Shown: positions 15,426 through 24,251, numbered from the stretch's first letter. The stretch is DNA of 39,866 nucleotides from CAZWRK01 sp964635875 (GCA_964635875.1 CAZWRK010000027.1:1-39866), one strand, 5' to 3'. A program made the numbers and translations. Notes: a model not told the origin generated them from the sequence alone.

Positions 15426-15811
15426 ACCTTCGCCAACTGAACCTGATCGCCAGTATTAGCCTGATTGCGCTGATTATTTTGAATCTTGCGTGGGAGCTTT
15501 GGCTTGCCCCCTTACGACCGGGTGGCTCGATTCTGGTGCTCAAAGCCGTCTTACTGCTGTGGCCGTTACGTGGGATTTTGAACGGCCGTCGCTATACGTT
15601 TCAATGGTCAACCATGTTTATTTTGCTGTTCTTCGGTGAAGGCATCATGCGGGCATGGTCAGACTTAGACCCCTTGTCTCGTGGTCTAGCCTGCGGAGAG
15701 ATTGCACTGAGCACCGTTTTTTTCTTGGCCGCCACCTACTACGCCAAATACAGCGCCCCATCGCGGCTAAATGCCACACATGAAGCGCCGGAAGAAAACG
15801 CTACACACTGA
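15422..15811 (+). CDS. DUF2069 family membrane protein
   Basis: This 129-residue protein has about four hydrophobic helices and a short hydrophilic tail. The sequences AWELWLAPLRPGGSILVLKAVLLLWPLRGILNGRRYTFQWSTM and FFGEGIMRAWSD contain the pattern I associate with the DUF2069 family, written here only as landmarks: LAPLRPGGS near 28-36 and PLRGILNGRRYT near 48-59. The family has no established function that I know of. Its start overlaps tatC by four bases, so it is cotranscribed with tatABC. Its last 11 bases overlap the end of the convergent chemoreceptor gene, leaving no room for a terminator. Confidence 0.8.
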   Translation: MNLRQLNLIASISLIALIILNLAWELWLAPLRPGGSILVLKAVLLLWPLRGILNGRRYTFQWSTMFILLFFGEGIMRAWSDLDPLSRGLACGEIALSTVFFLAATYYAKYSAPSRLNATHEAPEENATH

Positions 15812-17432
15812 ATCGGCTGAGACCCGTGTTGAGCGCAGCAGCAAGTTGGCTCAACTGCGACGACACGCCATTTGCTTCGCTCACGGAGTGTTTGGCATCT
15901 TTGGTCATGCCGACAATGTTCTCTACATGGGCAGAGATCGACTCACTAGACTGACTCTGAGCCCGAAGCACCTCGGCAATATCCACGCTTTTTTCTAGGG
16001 CAGAAAATGCCTGTGTTTGGATAGCCTCCAAACCCTGCCCTAAACTCACTGCCCGATCCACCCCATCATCCACGCGCAGCCCAGCAACTCTCATACCCTC
16101 CACAGCACTCGCCGTATCGGCCTGCACTACGCCAATTAAATTGCCAATTTCCAAAGTCGCCTGACCAGTGCGCTCCGCTAATTTGCGCACCTCATCGGCA
16201 ACCACCGCAAAGCCTCGGCCGGTTTCTCCTGCGCGCGCCGCCTCAATAGCGGCATTCAATGCGAGCAAGTTTGTTTGCTCTGCAATCTCACGAATCACCC
16301 CTACAATCTTGCCGATTTCGTCCGAGCGCACACTGAGGGCATGAATTGACTGATGCGCTTCACGAACGCCCGAAGCAATCTCCTGCATGGTTTCACAGAC
16401 GTGTTTCGCCATACTCACCCCCTGAACAGCCTCGTCAGACACACATTGCATCTGCGCCGTGAGTCCACCGGTATTGTCCGAAATACGATGAATGCCCGCT
16501 GTTAAGGTATCAATCGCGGCCGCACTCGCCCCCGCCGCCTCCGTTTGCACACCGACCGCCTGATGAATTTGACTCGTCAAACTCAGCAATCCCGTTGCGG
16601 CGTGGTCTACGCTACGGGCGTGGCCATGTGATTCCTGAATAATGTGCCGCATTGCATTGAGTAATTGTTGAAACGCATGAGCGACATTGCCAATTTCATT
16701 GCGGCCAAAATCAGGAAGCGTCACCCGCAAATCCAAGGCAGATGCCGACTCAGCGCTGAGCCGACATAACGTATTCAGCGGCTGCCGAATAGAGCGCACC
16801 ACCCAAATTGCAACGCTCACCCCAATCAATAAGCCGAGCACCACCCACAAAAACATCAGCAAGTTCATCGAATTCGTTGTTTCTTCGACTTGATCATCTA
16901 GGTGATCGACTGTGCTATGCGTTTCTGACGAAACCTCTTCCAACAACGCTTCGACGACATAAATCGATTTTTTGTGCTCAGCCAGTGCAGCATTGACCTC
17001 CTCAATCGAAGCCAGCTTTTCTGCGCTCACATGCTTGATCACACCCGTTACACCTTCGATATACCGCGGCAAAGTGCTTTGAATTTTTTTAATTTTTTCA
17101 GCAATAGCGGGATTTAAAAAAATCGCCGCGCCTTCATTCAAACTCGCTTGGGTCAGCGTCACGCTATGCTGCCATTTTTGAAAATAACTCTCGCGCCGAT
17201 CGGGCTGTTGAAGATGGAACAACATATCTTTTTCATAGCGCCGCAAATTGCCCACCTGATGCTGAACTTCCATCATCGCAGAATAAAATGCGAGCTCTTT
17301 AGAAACCCCTTCGCTCACGCGCGCTTGAATTTGGCTCATCGCCAAATAAGCCGCCCCACCCAAAGACAACAGAAGAAATAAAAGAACCGAAAAACCGAGC
17401 TGAATTCGGGCAGAAATAGAGAGAGATTTCAT
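15801..17432 (-). CDS. Methyl-accepting chemotaxis protein
   Basis: This is a 543-residue inner-membrane chemoreceptor that would signal to CheA/CheW. It has a membrane helix at about 11-32 and a periplasmic all-helical ligand region (about 33-189) of four-helix-bundle length. A second membrane helix (about 190-212) leads into a HAMP linker and a cytoplasmic coiled coil. The highly conserved tip EQTNLLALNAAIEAARAGE is followed by GRGFAVVADEVRKLAERT. There is no C-terminal NWETF-type pentapeptide for CheR docking. The ligand cannot be predicted. It is transcribed alone, convergent with and overlapping the DUF2069 gene. I found no good sigma28 promoter upstream. Confidence 0.93.
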   Translation of the reverse strand: MKSLSISARIQLGFSVLLFLLLSLGGAAYLAMSQIQARVSEGVSKELAFYSAMMEVQHQVGNLRRYEKDMLFHLQQPDRRESYFQKWQHSVTLTQASLNEGAAIFLNPAIAEKIKKIQSTLPRYIEGVTGVIKHVSAEKLASIEEVNAALAEHKKSIYVVEALLEEVSSETHSTVDHLDDQVEETTNSMNLLMFLWVVLGLLIGVSVAIWVVRSIRQPLNTLCRLSAESASALDLRVTLPDFGRNEIGNVAHAFQQLLNAMRHIIQESHGHARSVDHAATGLLSLTSQIHQAVGVQTEAAGASAAAIDTLTAGIHRISDNTGGLTAQMQCVSDEAVQGVSMAKHVCETMQEIASGVREAHQSIHALSVRSDEIGKIVGVIREIAEQTNLLALNAAIEAARAGETGRGFAVVADEVRKLAERTGQATLEIGNLIGVVQADTASAVEGMRVAGLRVDDGVDRAVSLGQGLEAIQTQAFSALEKSVDIAEVLRAQSQSSESISAHVENIVGMTKDAKHSVSEANGVSSQLSQLAAALNTGLSRFSV

Positions 17433-17536
17433 AGAAATACGCCGAGCGGAGAATGATTTAAAGACTTAAACAAGTTGAAAATTTGCGATCTACACAGAGA
17501 ATCACCCAAACTTGTAACAAATATGTCATAAAACAA

Positions 17537-18325
17537 TCATACAGCAGGACGTAGCATTCCAATCGAATTTTCTTGCACACACTCCACAACGTACGCCAAC
17601 GGCACCCCCCTTAAGTCCGCCAAAATCTGCGCAAAATCCCGAATGTTTTTAGGGTGATTACGCTGACCTTGCGCCCATTGCGGAGGCATATCGGGTGCGT
17701 CGGTTTCCAGCACAATCGCGCTTAATGGCAGCGTCGCCGCCAGCCGCCGAATCCGTGTCGAACCGGCATAACTCATACTGCCGCCAAAGCCGAGCTTAAA
17801 GCCGCGATCAATCAACATCTTGGCCTGCTGCTCGCTCCCGTTAAACGCATGAACGATTCCGCCCACCACAGGCACTTGACGCACATATTTCAACACCCGA
17901 TCCAAACTGCGCCGCGTATGCAATAGCACCGGCAAATCGTACCGGCGCGCAAGCTGAAGCTGTTCAACCAAGAACCACTCTTGCCGAACCGTGTCCGCCT
18001 GTGGGTCCGCAAAATCAAGACCGATTTCACCGACCGCACATGGCTGTTCTTGGCGCAGTGCCGCATCTAACGTCGCCAAATCCGCCTCGGTGTGCTCGTC
18101 GATCCACAGTGGATGCAAACCCAAAGCGATCGCACACCCATATTGCGTACGCATCGACGCCACCCGCGCAAAATCGCGCGCCAGCACAGCCGGCACAATC
18201 ATCTTTGTCACGCCACACTGCCGCGCCGCCGCCACCACTTCGGCACGATCGACATCAAAAGCCGGAAAATCAAGGTGACAATGGGTGTCGATCAGCGTGG
18301 GGAGACTGTTTTTTTCTTCCACCAT
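17537..18325 (-). CDS. TatD family metal-dependent DNase/hydrolase
   Basis: TatD proteins are TIM-barrel metal hydrolases with DNase activity reported for several members. The 262-residue product has the metal ligands in order: LIDTHCHLDF (His15, His17), the glutamate in AVGEIGLDF, histidines in VLLHTRR and GIVHAFNGS, and the aspartate in VLETDAPDMPPQW. The ATG at 18325 is preceded by GGAG at nine bases. A longer in-frame reading back to 18568 runs through msrQ and is not a protein start. The first 34 bases overlap the 3' end of msrQ in another frame, so the gene is probably coupled to msrPQ. It could be a YcfH/YjjV-type paralogue rather than TatD itself. Confidence 0.9.
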   Translation of the reverse strand: MVEEKNSLPTLIDTHCHLDFPAFDVDRAEVVAAARQCGVTKMIVPAVLARDFARVASMRTQYGCAIALGLHPLWIDEHTEADLATLDAALRQEQPCAVGEIGLDFADPQADTVRQEWFLVEQLQLARRYDLPVLLHTRRSLDRVLKYVRQVPVVGGIVHAFNGSEQQAKMLIDRGFKLGFGGSMSYAGSTRIRRLAATLPLSAIVLETDAPDMPPQWAQGQRNHPKNIRDFAQILADLRGVPLAYVVECVQENSIGMLRPAV

Positions 18326-18894
18326 CGCACTATTCTCCACCCTAACAACCCCGCTAAAACCAGCGCAAAAGCCATTGGTTCCGTGAGATCGCGCTTCACC
18401 AACCACCAAAAATGCACCACCCCAGCGACAGCGCATGGGTACACCAAACGATGTAACGCCCCCCAACGCCGCTTTAAACGCCGCATCCAGCCCTCGGTTG
18501 AAGTCACCGCCAGCGGCACCATCAACACAAATGAGAGCGCCCCCATAGTGATAAAGGGCCGTTTCCAAACGTCCGCCACGATCGCGCCAACATCAAAAAA
18601 TTGATCAAACCCCACATAAACCATGACATGCAAAAACGCGTAAAAAAACGCAAACAACCCCAATAATCGCCTAAATTTGATTAAAACACTGTAATTTGAC
18701 CACTGTCGCAATGGGGTAATTACAAGCGTCAAACACAAGAAAAACAACGTCCACCAGCCCGATTCGCGGCTCATCCACTCAATCGGATTCACCGCCCGCC
18801 CCGTCATCACCCACCACAGCGCATAGCACACGGGCAGCAGCGCCCCGAACCAGATCCCGCACTTCACCAGCCGTACCGAAACAAAAGACCTCAT
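18292..18894 (-). CDS. msrQ: MsrQ, heme-binding membrane subunit of the MsrPQ system
   Basis: MsrQ passes electrons from the respiratory chain to periplasmic MsrP for repair of oxidised methionines. The 200-residue protein has about six hydrophobic helices. It shows the family's conserved features RRLLGLFAFFYAFLHVMVYVGFD (histidine in a membrane helix), WGALHRLVYP and a further histidine in AGVVHFWWLVKRD, which are the expected heme b ligands. Its start shares one base with the msrP stop (TGATG), showing translational coupling. The 3' end overlaps the TatD gene by 34 bases. Confidence 0.92.
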   Translation of the reverse strand: MRSFVSVRLVKCGIWFGALLPVCYALWWVMTGRAVNPIEWMSRESGWWTLFFLCLTLVITPLRQWSNYSVLIKFRRLLGLFAFFYAFLHVMVYVGFDQFFDVGAIVADVWKRPFITMGALSFVLMVPLAVTSTEGWMRRLKRRWGALHRLVYPCAVAGVVHFWWLVKRDLTEPMAFALVLAGLLGWRIVRWWKKKTVSPR

Positions 18895-19808
18895 CAGAAG
18901 AACCGCTTCAAATCGAGGCCACGATACAAACCCGCCACCTGCTCGGCATAGCCATTAAACGGCAAGGTTTTACGCTTCAGCAGTTCGCCAATACGCCGCT
19001 CCGAAGCCTGACTCCAACGCGGGTGCGGCACATCGGGATTCACGTTGGCAAAGTAGCCATATTCATTCGGCCCCGCCTTCATCCACGAAGTTTGGCGGGC
19101 TTTTTCGATCAGTTCGATACGCACAATCGACTTAGCACTTTTAAAACCGTATTTCCACGGCACCACCAACCGTACCGGCGCGCCATTCTGATTCGGCAAG
19201 GTGCTGCCATAGAGGCCAACCGCCAAAATCGTCAACGGATGCATGGCCTCATCAATCCGCAAGCCTTCTCGATACGGCCAATCTAGCAAACCACGCCGCA
19301 CGCCGGGCATCATGGTTTCGTCGGCCAAACTCGAAAACTCTAAGAATTTCCCTTGGCTGGTTGGCTGCACCTTTTTCAATAATGCCGACAACGGAAAACC
19401 AATCCACGGGATCACCATCGACCAGCCCTCAACACAGCGCAGCCGATAAATGCGCTCTTCGAGTGGCGCAAGTTTGAGCAAATCCGCCATCGAAAACACC
19501 ATCGGCTTTTCAACATGCCCCATCACTTCGACCCGCCAACCGTCCGTTTTCAGCGTGTGGGCATGGGCAGCGGGATCGGTTTTGTCGTAGCCAAATTCAT
19601 AAAAATTGTTGTAGCTGGTGACCTCGGTGCGGGTATTCATCGTTTCGGTGGTACTCAATGGGCTGCGCTGCGCCGCAAGTGTGGCCGCCCATGTCGAACC
19701 ACTCACCCCAAGCGCCGCGCCCGCCGCCATCAATTGGCGTCGATTCACATACACTTCATGCGGAGTCACTTCTGACTCAGAAATCGAATAAGTAGATCGA
19801 ATCAACAT
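18894..19808 (-). CDS. msrP: MsrP, periplasmic methionine sulfoxide reductase catalytic subunit
   Basis: MsrP is a molybdopterin enzyme that reduces methionine sulfoxide in periplasmic proteins. The 304-residue precursor has a twin-arginine signal, VNRRQLMAAGAALG at about 21-34, so it should be exported folded by the TatABC system encoded 5 kb away. The molybdenum-ligating cysteine is C125 in YRLRCVEGWSMVIPW. Other family segments are TSYNNFYEFG (near 64-73), LVVPWKYGFKSAKSI and the NPDVPHPRWSQASER region. The ATG at 19808 has a strong AGGAG site seven bases away; a longer in-frame start at 19886 has no support. Confidence 0.94.
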   Translation of the reverse strand: MLIRSTYSISESEVTPHEVYVNRRQLMAAGAALGVSGSTWAATLAAQRSPLSTTETMNTRTEVTSYNNFYEFGYDKTDPAAHAHTLKTDGWRVEVMGHVEKPMVFSMADLLKLAPLEERIYRLRCVEGWSMVIPWIGFPLSALLKKVQPTSQGKFLEFSSLADETMMPGVRRGLLDWPYREGLRIDEAMHPLTILAVGLYGSTLPNQNGAPVRLVVPWKYGFKSAKSIVRIELIEKARQTSWMKAGPNEYGYFANVNPDVPHPRWSQASERRIGELLKRKTLPFNGYAEQVAGLYRGLDLKRFF

Positions 19809-19889
19809 AGAAAAACTCCTGAAATATCGGGTCATACGACTGTAGTCTGCGCGCGGCTTGTTTCCTGACACCCACACCTTAAACACCGA

Positions 19890-21353
19890 TTAACGATCTA
19901 AACCAATCACCTGAATTAAACGCTGCAAAGCGGGTTTAATTTTTTGATCAGGCACGCAGGCGTAGCCCAAAAGCAAGCCCGCCTGCGCCATGCTCTGATC
20001 TTGGTAATATTTGGATAATGGTCTGACCACAATTCCAGCCTGCCGCGCCAGCTCGGTGGCTTCACGGTCGTCTTGATCTAATTTCAACACCAAATGCAAA
20101 CCGGCTTGGCTGTCATGCGATAACACACAATCGTTGCCAAGCTCACTTCGCAACCCCTCGAGCAGCAACGCACGCCTTTCACCGTAAAGCATTCGCATCC
20201 GTCGAATATGGGTCGCAAAGTGCCCTTCCGACATAAAGTCCGCCAAAATCGCCTGCTCCAATTGATGACCGGCACGGTATAGCTCCGCGACCCCCACTTG
20301 GAACGAATCGACCAAAGATTTTGGTAAGACCAAATAACCCATTCTCATGCTTGGGAAAAGGGTTTTGCTAAACGTACCGACATACAGCACCCGCCCTGCG
20401 GTGTCCAAACCTTGCAACGACGCCAAAGGACGGCCGCCATAGCGAAACTCGCTGTCGTAGTCATCTTCGACCACCCACGAATCATGCTGCCGCGCCATTT
20501 CCAACAGCGCCCGCCGCCTTGCCAAACTCATCACCGCCCCTGTCGGGTATTGGTGCGATGGCGTCACAAAAATAAGGCGCGGCGGTGTTTGCCAATCTTC
20601 CGGCTGTGGATTCATACCTTCGGCGTCCACGGCAATCGGCTGCACCTGCAAGCCAGAGGTATTCAACAAATTTCGAATCCCCCAATAGCCCGGCTCTTCA
20701 ATCCACGCGCGATCACCCACGTCGGACAGCATGCTCAAAATCAAATCAATCGCCTGATGAATCCCGTGCGTAATCACGATTTGATCGGGGTCACACACCA
20801 CCGAACGCGCCACCCGCAAATAATCCGCGACCGCTTCGCGCAGCGGTGCATACCCACCGCTGGGGCCATACGTGAGCCACTGCGGGCCGGGTCGTCGCCA
20901 TGCCCGATTTTGAATCCGCACCCACGTCCGATACGGAAATGCGGTGACATCCGGCACCCCCGGAATAAACGCCCCCCATTGAACCGACAGCGCACCCGCA
21001 TGGGTAATCAGCTGTTGGCCACGCTGCGATAAACGCCCTTCTTGCTTTTCGGGCGGCAGGCGTTCAGCAAGGTTTTCGACACTCATGCTGTCTTCGGGGC
21101 AGGTGTCGGCGACATAGGTTCCGCTACCGGTTCGCGCAATCACATAGCCCTCGGCCAACAGCTGCTCATAGGCGTACATCACCGTATTGCGCGATAGCGA
21201 AAGTTGACGCGCCAGCTCACGGGTTGTGGGCAATTGCCCGCCCGATTTCAGCGTCCCATCCAGAATGAGTTCGCGCAGCAGCAGATACAGCTGACGATTT
21301 TTCGGTAACGGACTATTGCGCTCGAGTTTCTGTAACAACAGATCGGTCAGCAT
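19890..21353 (-). CDS. MocR-family transcriptional regulator (GabR-like)
   Basis: The 487-residue protein joins a GntR-type winged helix-turn-helix (about 16-83, with LPTTRELARQLSLSRNTVMYAYEQL) to a fold-type I aminotransferase domain. The PLP-binding lysine is K330 in YVGTFSKTLFPSMRMGY, and EEPGYWG and VVEDDYDSEFRYGG are also conserved. MocR proteins sense PLP and an amine ligand. Because it is divergent from gabT-gabD, with 129 bases between starts, it most likely controls them as GabR does in Bacillus. PdxR-type regulation of vitamin B6 is an alternative, but no pdx gene is nearby. The coding end lies 81 bases before msrP on the same strand. Confidence 0.88.
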   Translation of the reverse strand: MLTDLLLQKLERNSPLPKNRQLYLLLRELILDGTLKSGGQLPTTRELARQLSLSRNTVMYAYEQLLAEGYVIARTGSGTYVADTCPEDSMSVENLAERLPPEKQEGRLSQRGQQLITHAGALSVQWGAFIPGVPDVTAFPYRTWVRIQNRAWRRPGPQWLTYGPSGGYAPLREAVADYLRVARSVVCDPDQIVITHGIHQAIDLILSMLSDVGDRAWIEEPGYWGIRNLLNTSGLQVQPIAVDAEGMNPQPEDWQTPPRLIFVTPSHQYPTGAVMSLARRRALLEMARQHDSWVVEDDYDSEFRYGGRPLASLQGLDTAGRVLYVGTFSKTLFPSMRMGYLVLPKSLVDSFQVGVAELYRAGHQLEQAILADFMSEGHFATHIRRMRMLYGERRALLLEGLRSELGNDCVLSHDSQAGLHLVLKLDQDDREATELARQAGIVVRPLSKYYQDQSMAQAGLLLGYACVPDQKIKPALQRLIQVIGLDR

Positions 21354-21392
21354 AAAATTGGCACCATCAAAAAAATAGAATCGGCTCTACGA

Positions 21393-21413
21393 ACAAGGCC
21401 AAAGTTGCCTTGT
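21393..21413. promoter_or_regulatory. Inverted repeat, candidate operator for the MocR regulator
   Basis: Perfect 7-base arms ACAAGGC (21393-21399) and GCCTTGT (21407-21413) with a 7-base spacer lie in the middle of the regulator/gabT divergent region, 40 bases from the regulator start and 70 from gabT. The position suits control of both promoters. No binding evidence exists from sequence alone. Confidence 0.4.
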
Positions 21414-21482
21414 AATGCGCACCTTATACCCGCCGGGTCATCACCCTATCGTCCCTGAGGCGGGATCACAGGAGAGATTCAG

Positions 21483-22745
21483 ATGCGCAACGCAAATTTA
21501 CAAGCTCGGAAAAATGCAGCGACCCCACGTGGAGTCGGCGTGATGTGTGACTTTTACGCAGAACGCGCCGAAGGTGCCGAACTGTGGGATGTGGAAGGTC
21601 GTCGGTTTATTGACTTCGCAGCAGGGATTGCCGTTCTCAACACCGGCCATCGCCATCCAAAACTGATTGCCGCCATCGAATCTCAACTGAAACAGTTTAC
21701 GCATACTGCCTACCAAATTGTGCCTTACGAAGGCTATGTCGCGCTGGCAGAAAAAATTAACGCCTGCGCGCCGATCGACGGCCCTGCGAAAACCGCCTTC
21801 TTCACCACTGGCGCAGAAGCGGTTGAAAACGCCATCAAAATTGCTCGCGCCGCCACCGGCCGCAGTGCAACCATCGCCTTTGCGGGCGGTTTCCATGGCC
21901 GCACCATGATGGGCATGGCGCTGACCGGCAAAGTCGCACCGTACAAAACCGGCTTTGGCCCCTTCCCGGGCGAGGTCTACCACGTTCCTTACCCGAACGC
22001 CGTGCATGGCATTAGCGTCGAAGATGCCATGTCTGCGATCCACACCCTGTTCAAAGCCGACGTTGATCCGACCCGTGTTGCAGCGATCATTTTGGAGCCG
22101 GTACAAGGCGAAGGTGGCTTCAACATTGCCCCGCCAGAATTGTTCATTGCCTTGCGCGCGCTGTGCGACACCTACGGCATTTTGCTGATTGCCGATGAAG
22201 TTCAAACCGGCTTTGCACGCACCGGCAAGCTGTTTGCCATGAACCATTACCCCGTCACTGCTGATCTGATCACGATGGCGAAATCGCTCGCCGGCGGCAT
22301 GCCGTTGTCCGGCGTGGTCGGCCAACAAGCGATTATGGATGCACCGAATCCGGGCGGACTGGGCGGCACCTACGCCGGTAACCCGCTGGCCGTCGCTTCG
22401 GCACTCGCAGTGCTGGAAGTGATTGAAGAAGAGCAATTGTGCCCACGTGCGCAAGCACTCGGCGACAAGCTACAAGCCTTCTTGAATGCTCAACGCGCAA
22501 CTTGCCCGCAGATTGCTGATGTACGCGGTCTTGGCTCGATGGTAGCGGTTGAATTCAACGATGCGCACGGCAAACCCGACGTGACCTTTACCAAAAAAGT
22601 GCAAGAAATCGCGCTGTCTAAAGGCCTATTGCTATTGAGCTGCGGCACCTATGGCAACGTGATTCGTTTCCTCTACCCGCTGACCATTTCCGACGCGGTA
22701 TTTGACGAAGCCCTCGCTATTTTGGGCACTGCACTCAATCAGTAA
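21483..22745 (+). CDS. gabT: 4-aminobutyrate aminotransferase
   Basis: GabT transfers the amino group of GABA to 2-oxoglutarate, giving succinate semialdehyde. The 420-residue class III aminotransferase has the TGAEAVENAIKIAR segment (109-122), FAGGFHGRTMMGMALTGK (133-150) and EPVQGEGGF (205-213). The PLP aspartate is in IADEVQTGFARTG, and the PLP lysine is K267 in TMAKSLAGG. Together with gabD downstream this is a complete GABA-to-succinate route. An AGGAG site precedes the ATG. Other omega-amino acids (for example 5-aminovalerate) are possible substrates for this family, but the context supports GABA. Confidence 0.92.
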   Translation: MRNANLQARKNAATPRGVGVMCDFYAERAEGAELWDVEGRRFIDFAAGIAVLNTGHRHPKLIAAIESQLKQFTHTAYQIVPYEGYVALAEKINACAPIDGPAKTAFFTTGAEAVENAIKIARAATGRSATIAFAGGFHGRTMMGMALTGKVAPYKTGFGPFPGEVYHVPYPNAVHGISVEDAMSAIHTLFKADVDPTRVAAIILEPVQGEGGFNIAPPELFIALRALCDTYGILLIADEVQTGFARTGKLFAMNHYPVTADLITMAKSLAGGMPLSGVVGQQAIMDAPNPGGLGGTYAGNPLAVASALAVLEVIEEEQLCPRAQALGDKLQAFLNAQRATCPQIADVRGLGSMVAVEFNDAHGKPDVTFTKKVQEIALSKGLLLLSCGTYGNVIRFLYPLTISDAVFDEALAILGTALNQ

Positions 22746-22754
22746 TCACGCCAT

Positions 22755-22783
22755 CCGCCCATTTTTCGAGGAAAAATGGGCGG
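22755..22783. repeat. Perfect intercistronic stem-loop between gabT and gabD
   Basis: Arms CCGCCCATTTTTC (22755-22767) and GAAAAATGGGCGG (22771-22783) are a perfect 13-bp inverted repeat with a GAG centre. There is no T-run after it, so it is not a usual terminator on this strand. An alternative gabD ATG at 22776 and its GAGG site lie inside the stem. It may protect mRNA ends or tune gabD translation. Confidence 0.7.
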
Positions 22784-22799
22784 CAGAAAGCCTCGCAAG

Positions 22800-24251
22800 A
22801 TGAACCAACTCAAAGACCCTTCGCTGTTCCGCCAACAAGCGTATATCGCTGGTGAATGGTGCGATGCCCTGCAAAAAGAACGCATCACCGTGACCAATCC
22901 GGCGACCGGCGAAGTCATCGGCAGCATTCCCAAAATGGGCGCGCAAGAAACCGAAGCCGCCATCACCGCCGCCAATACCGCCTTTAGCCTGTGGAAGCGC
23001 GAAACCGCCAAACACCGTGCCGCTATTTTGCGTCGCTGGTACAGCCTGATGCTCGAAAACAGCGACGACCTCGCGCGCATCATGACCCTCGAGCAAGGCA
23101 AACCTTTGGCCGAAGCCAAGGGCGAAATCGCTTACGCGGCCAGCTTTATCGAATGGTTCGCCGAAGAAGCCAAGCGCGTTTATGGCGACACCATTCCCGC
23201 ACCGACCGCCGATAAGCGGCTGGTGGTCACCAAAGAGCCGATCGGCGTCACCGCTGCCATTACGCCGTGGAATTTTCCGGCCGCCATGATCACCCGCAAA
23301 GTCGCACCCGCCTTGGCTGCGGGTTGCGCAATGGTGGTTAAACCCGCTGAGCAAACGCCGTTTTCTGCTTTAGCGCTGGCCGTTCTCGCTGAACGTGCAG
23401 GACTGCCAAAAGGCCTGTTTAGCGTCATCACCGGCGATGCGGTAGCGATTGGTGGCGTGATGACACGCAGTCCGATCGTGCGCAAATTGTCCTTTACCGG
23501 CTCGACCGAAATTGGCCGCCTGTTGATGCGCCAATCGGCGGACACATTGAAAAAAATGTCGCTCGAACTCGGCGGCAATGCGCCCTTTATCGTGTTCGAT
23601 GATGCGGACCTTGATGCGGCGATCGACGGCGTATTGGCGTCAAAATTCCGCAACACCGGCCAAACTTGCGTCTGTGCCAACCGAATTTACGTGCAATCCG
23701 GCGTCTACGAAGCCTTTGCGAACAAGCTGGTCGAAGCCGTGAGCAAGCTGAAAGTCGGCAATGGCTTGGATAGCGAAAGCACGCAAGGGCCGCTGATTGA
23801 TCAGGCCGCGTTGGAAAAGGTCGAAAGCCATATCCGCGATGCGTGCAATCAAGGCGCACGGGTGTTGCTGGGTGGCGAACGTCATGAACTGGGCGCGACC
23901 TTCTTCCAGCCGACGATTTTGGCGAATGTGACCCAAAGCATGAAAGTGGCACGCGAAGAAACCTTTGGCCCGCTCGCACCGCTGTTCCGCTTTGAGACCG
24001 AAGAAGAAGTGATTGGCTATGCCAATGACACCGAATTTGGCTTGGCCTCGTATTTCTTTAGTCGCGATTTGGGACGGGTTTGGCGCGTCTCCGAAGGCTT
24101 GGAATACGGCATGGTCGGGATCAATACCGGCTTGATTTCCAATGAAGTCAGCCCTTTTGGAGGGATGAAGCAGTCCGGCTTAGGCCGTGAAGGCTCGAAG
24201 TATGGTCTCGAAGAATATCTCGAGATCAAGTATCTGTGCATGGCCATTTAG
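22800..24251 (+). CDS. gabD: Succinate-semialdehyde dehydrogenase (NADP+)
   Basis: GabD oxidises succinate semialdehyde to succinate, completing GABA breakdown started by GabT. The 483-residue aldehyde dehydrogenase aligns from its start with my memory of E. coli GabD. Visible motifs are EQGKPLAEAKGEI (98-110), ITPWNFPAAMITRK (154-167), FTGSTEIG (232-239), the general base E256 in LELGGNAPFIVF and the nucleophile C290 in GQTCVCANR. The C290-x-C292 pair matches the redox-switch pair described for E. coli GabD. The ATG at 22800 is chosen because it gives the canonical N-terminus; the ATG at 22776 lies in the hairpin. Confidence 0.94.
   Translation: MNQLKDPSLFRQQAYIAGEWCDALQKERITVTNPATGEVIGSIPKMGAQETEAAITAANTAFSLWKRETAKHRAAILRRWYSLMLENSDDLARIMTLEQGKPLAEAKGEIAYAASFIEWFAEEAKRVYGDTIPAPTADKRLVVTKEPIGVTAAITPWNFPAAMITRKVAPALAAGCAMVVKPAEQTPFSALALAVLAERAGLPKGLFSVITGDAVAIGGVMTRSPIVRKLSFTGSTEIGRLLMRQSADTLKKMSLELGGNAPFIVFDDADLDAAIDGVLASKFRNTGQTCVCANRIYVQSGVYEAFANKLVEAVSKLKVGNGLDSESTQGPLIDQAALEKVESHIRDACNQGARVLLGGERHELGATFFQPTILANVTQSMKVAREETFGPLAPLFRFETEEEVIGYANDTEFGLASYFFSRDLGRVWRVSEGLEYGMVGINTGLISNEVSPFGGMKQSGLGREGSKYGLEEYLEIKYLCMAI

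Noticed and set aside
17433..17536. A sigma28 flagellar promoter before the first chemoreceptor
   Set aside because: The closest TAAA-N14-GCG match is poor at the -10 element.
20412..21032. A 206-codon plus-strand frame inside the MocR regulator gene
   Set aside because: The translation is rich in Arg, His and Pro, typical of an antisense shadow, and overlaps intact motifs of the regulator.
21498..22454. A 318-codon open frame on the minus strand, antisense to gabT
   Set aside because: It lies entirely inside gabT, its product has no recognisable domain and an odd composition, and gabT has complete catalytic motifs. It is a shadow of a GC-biased gene.
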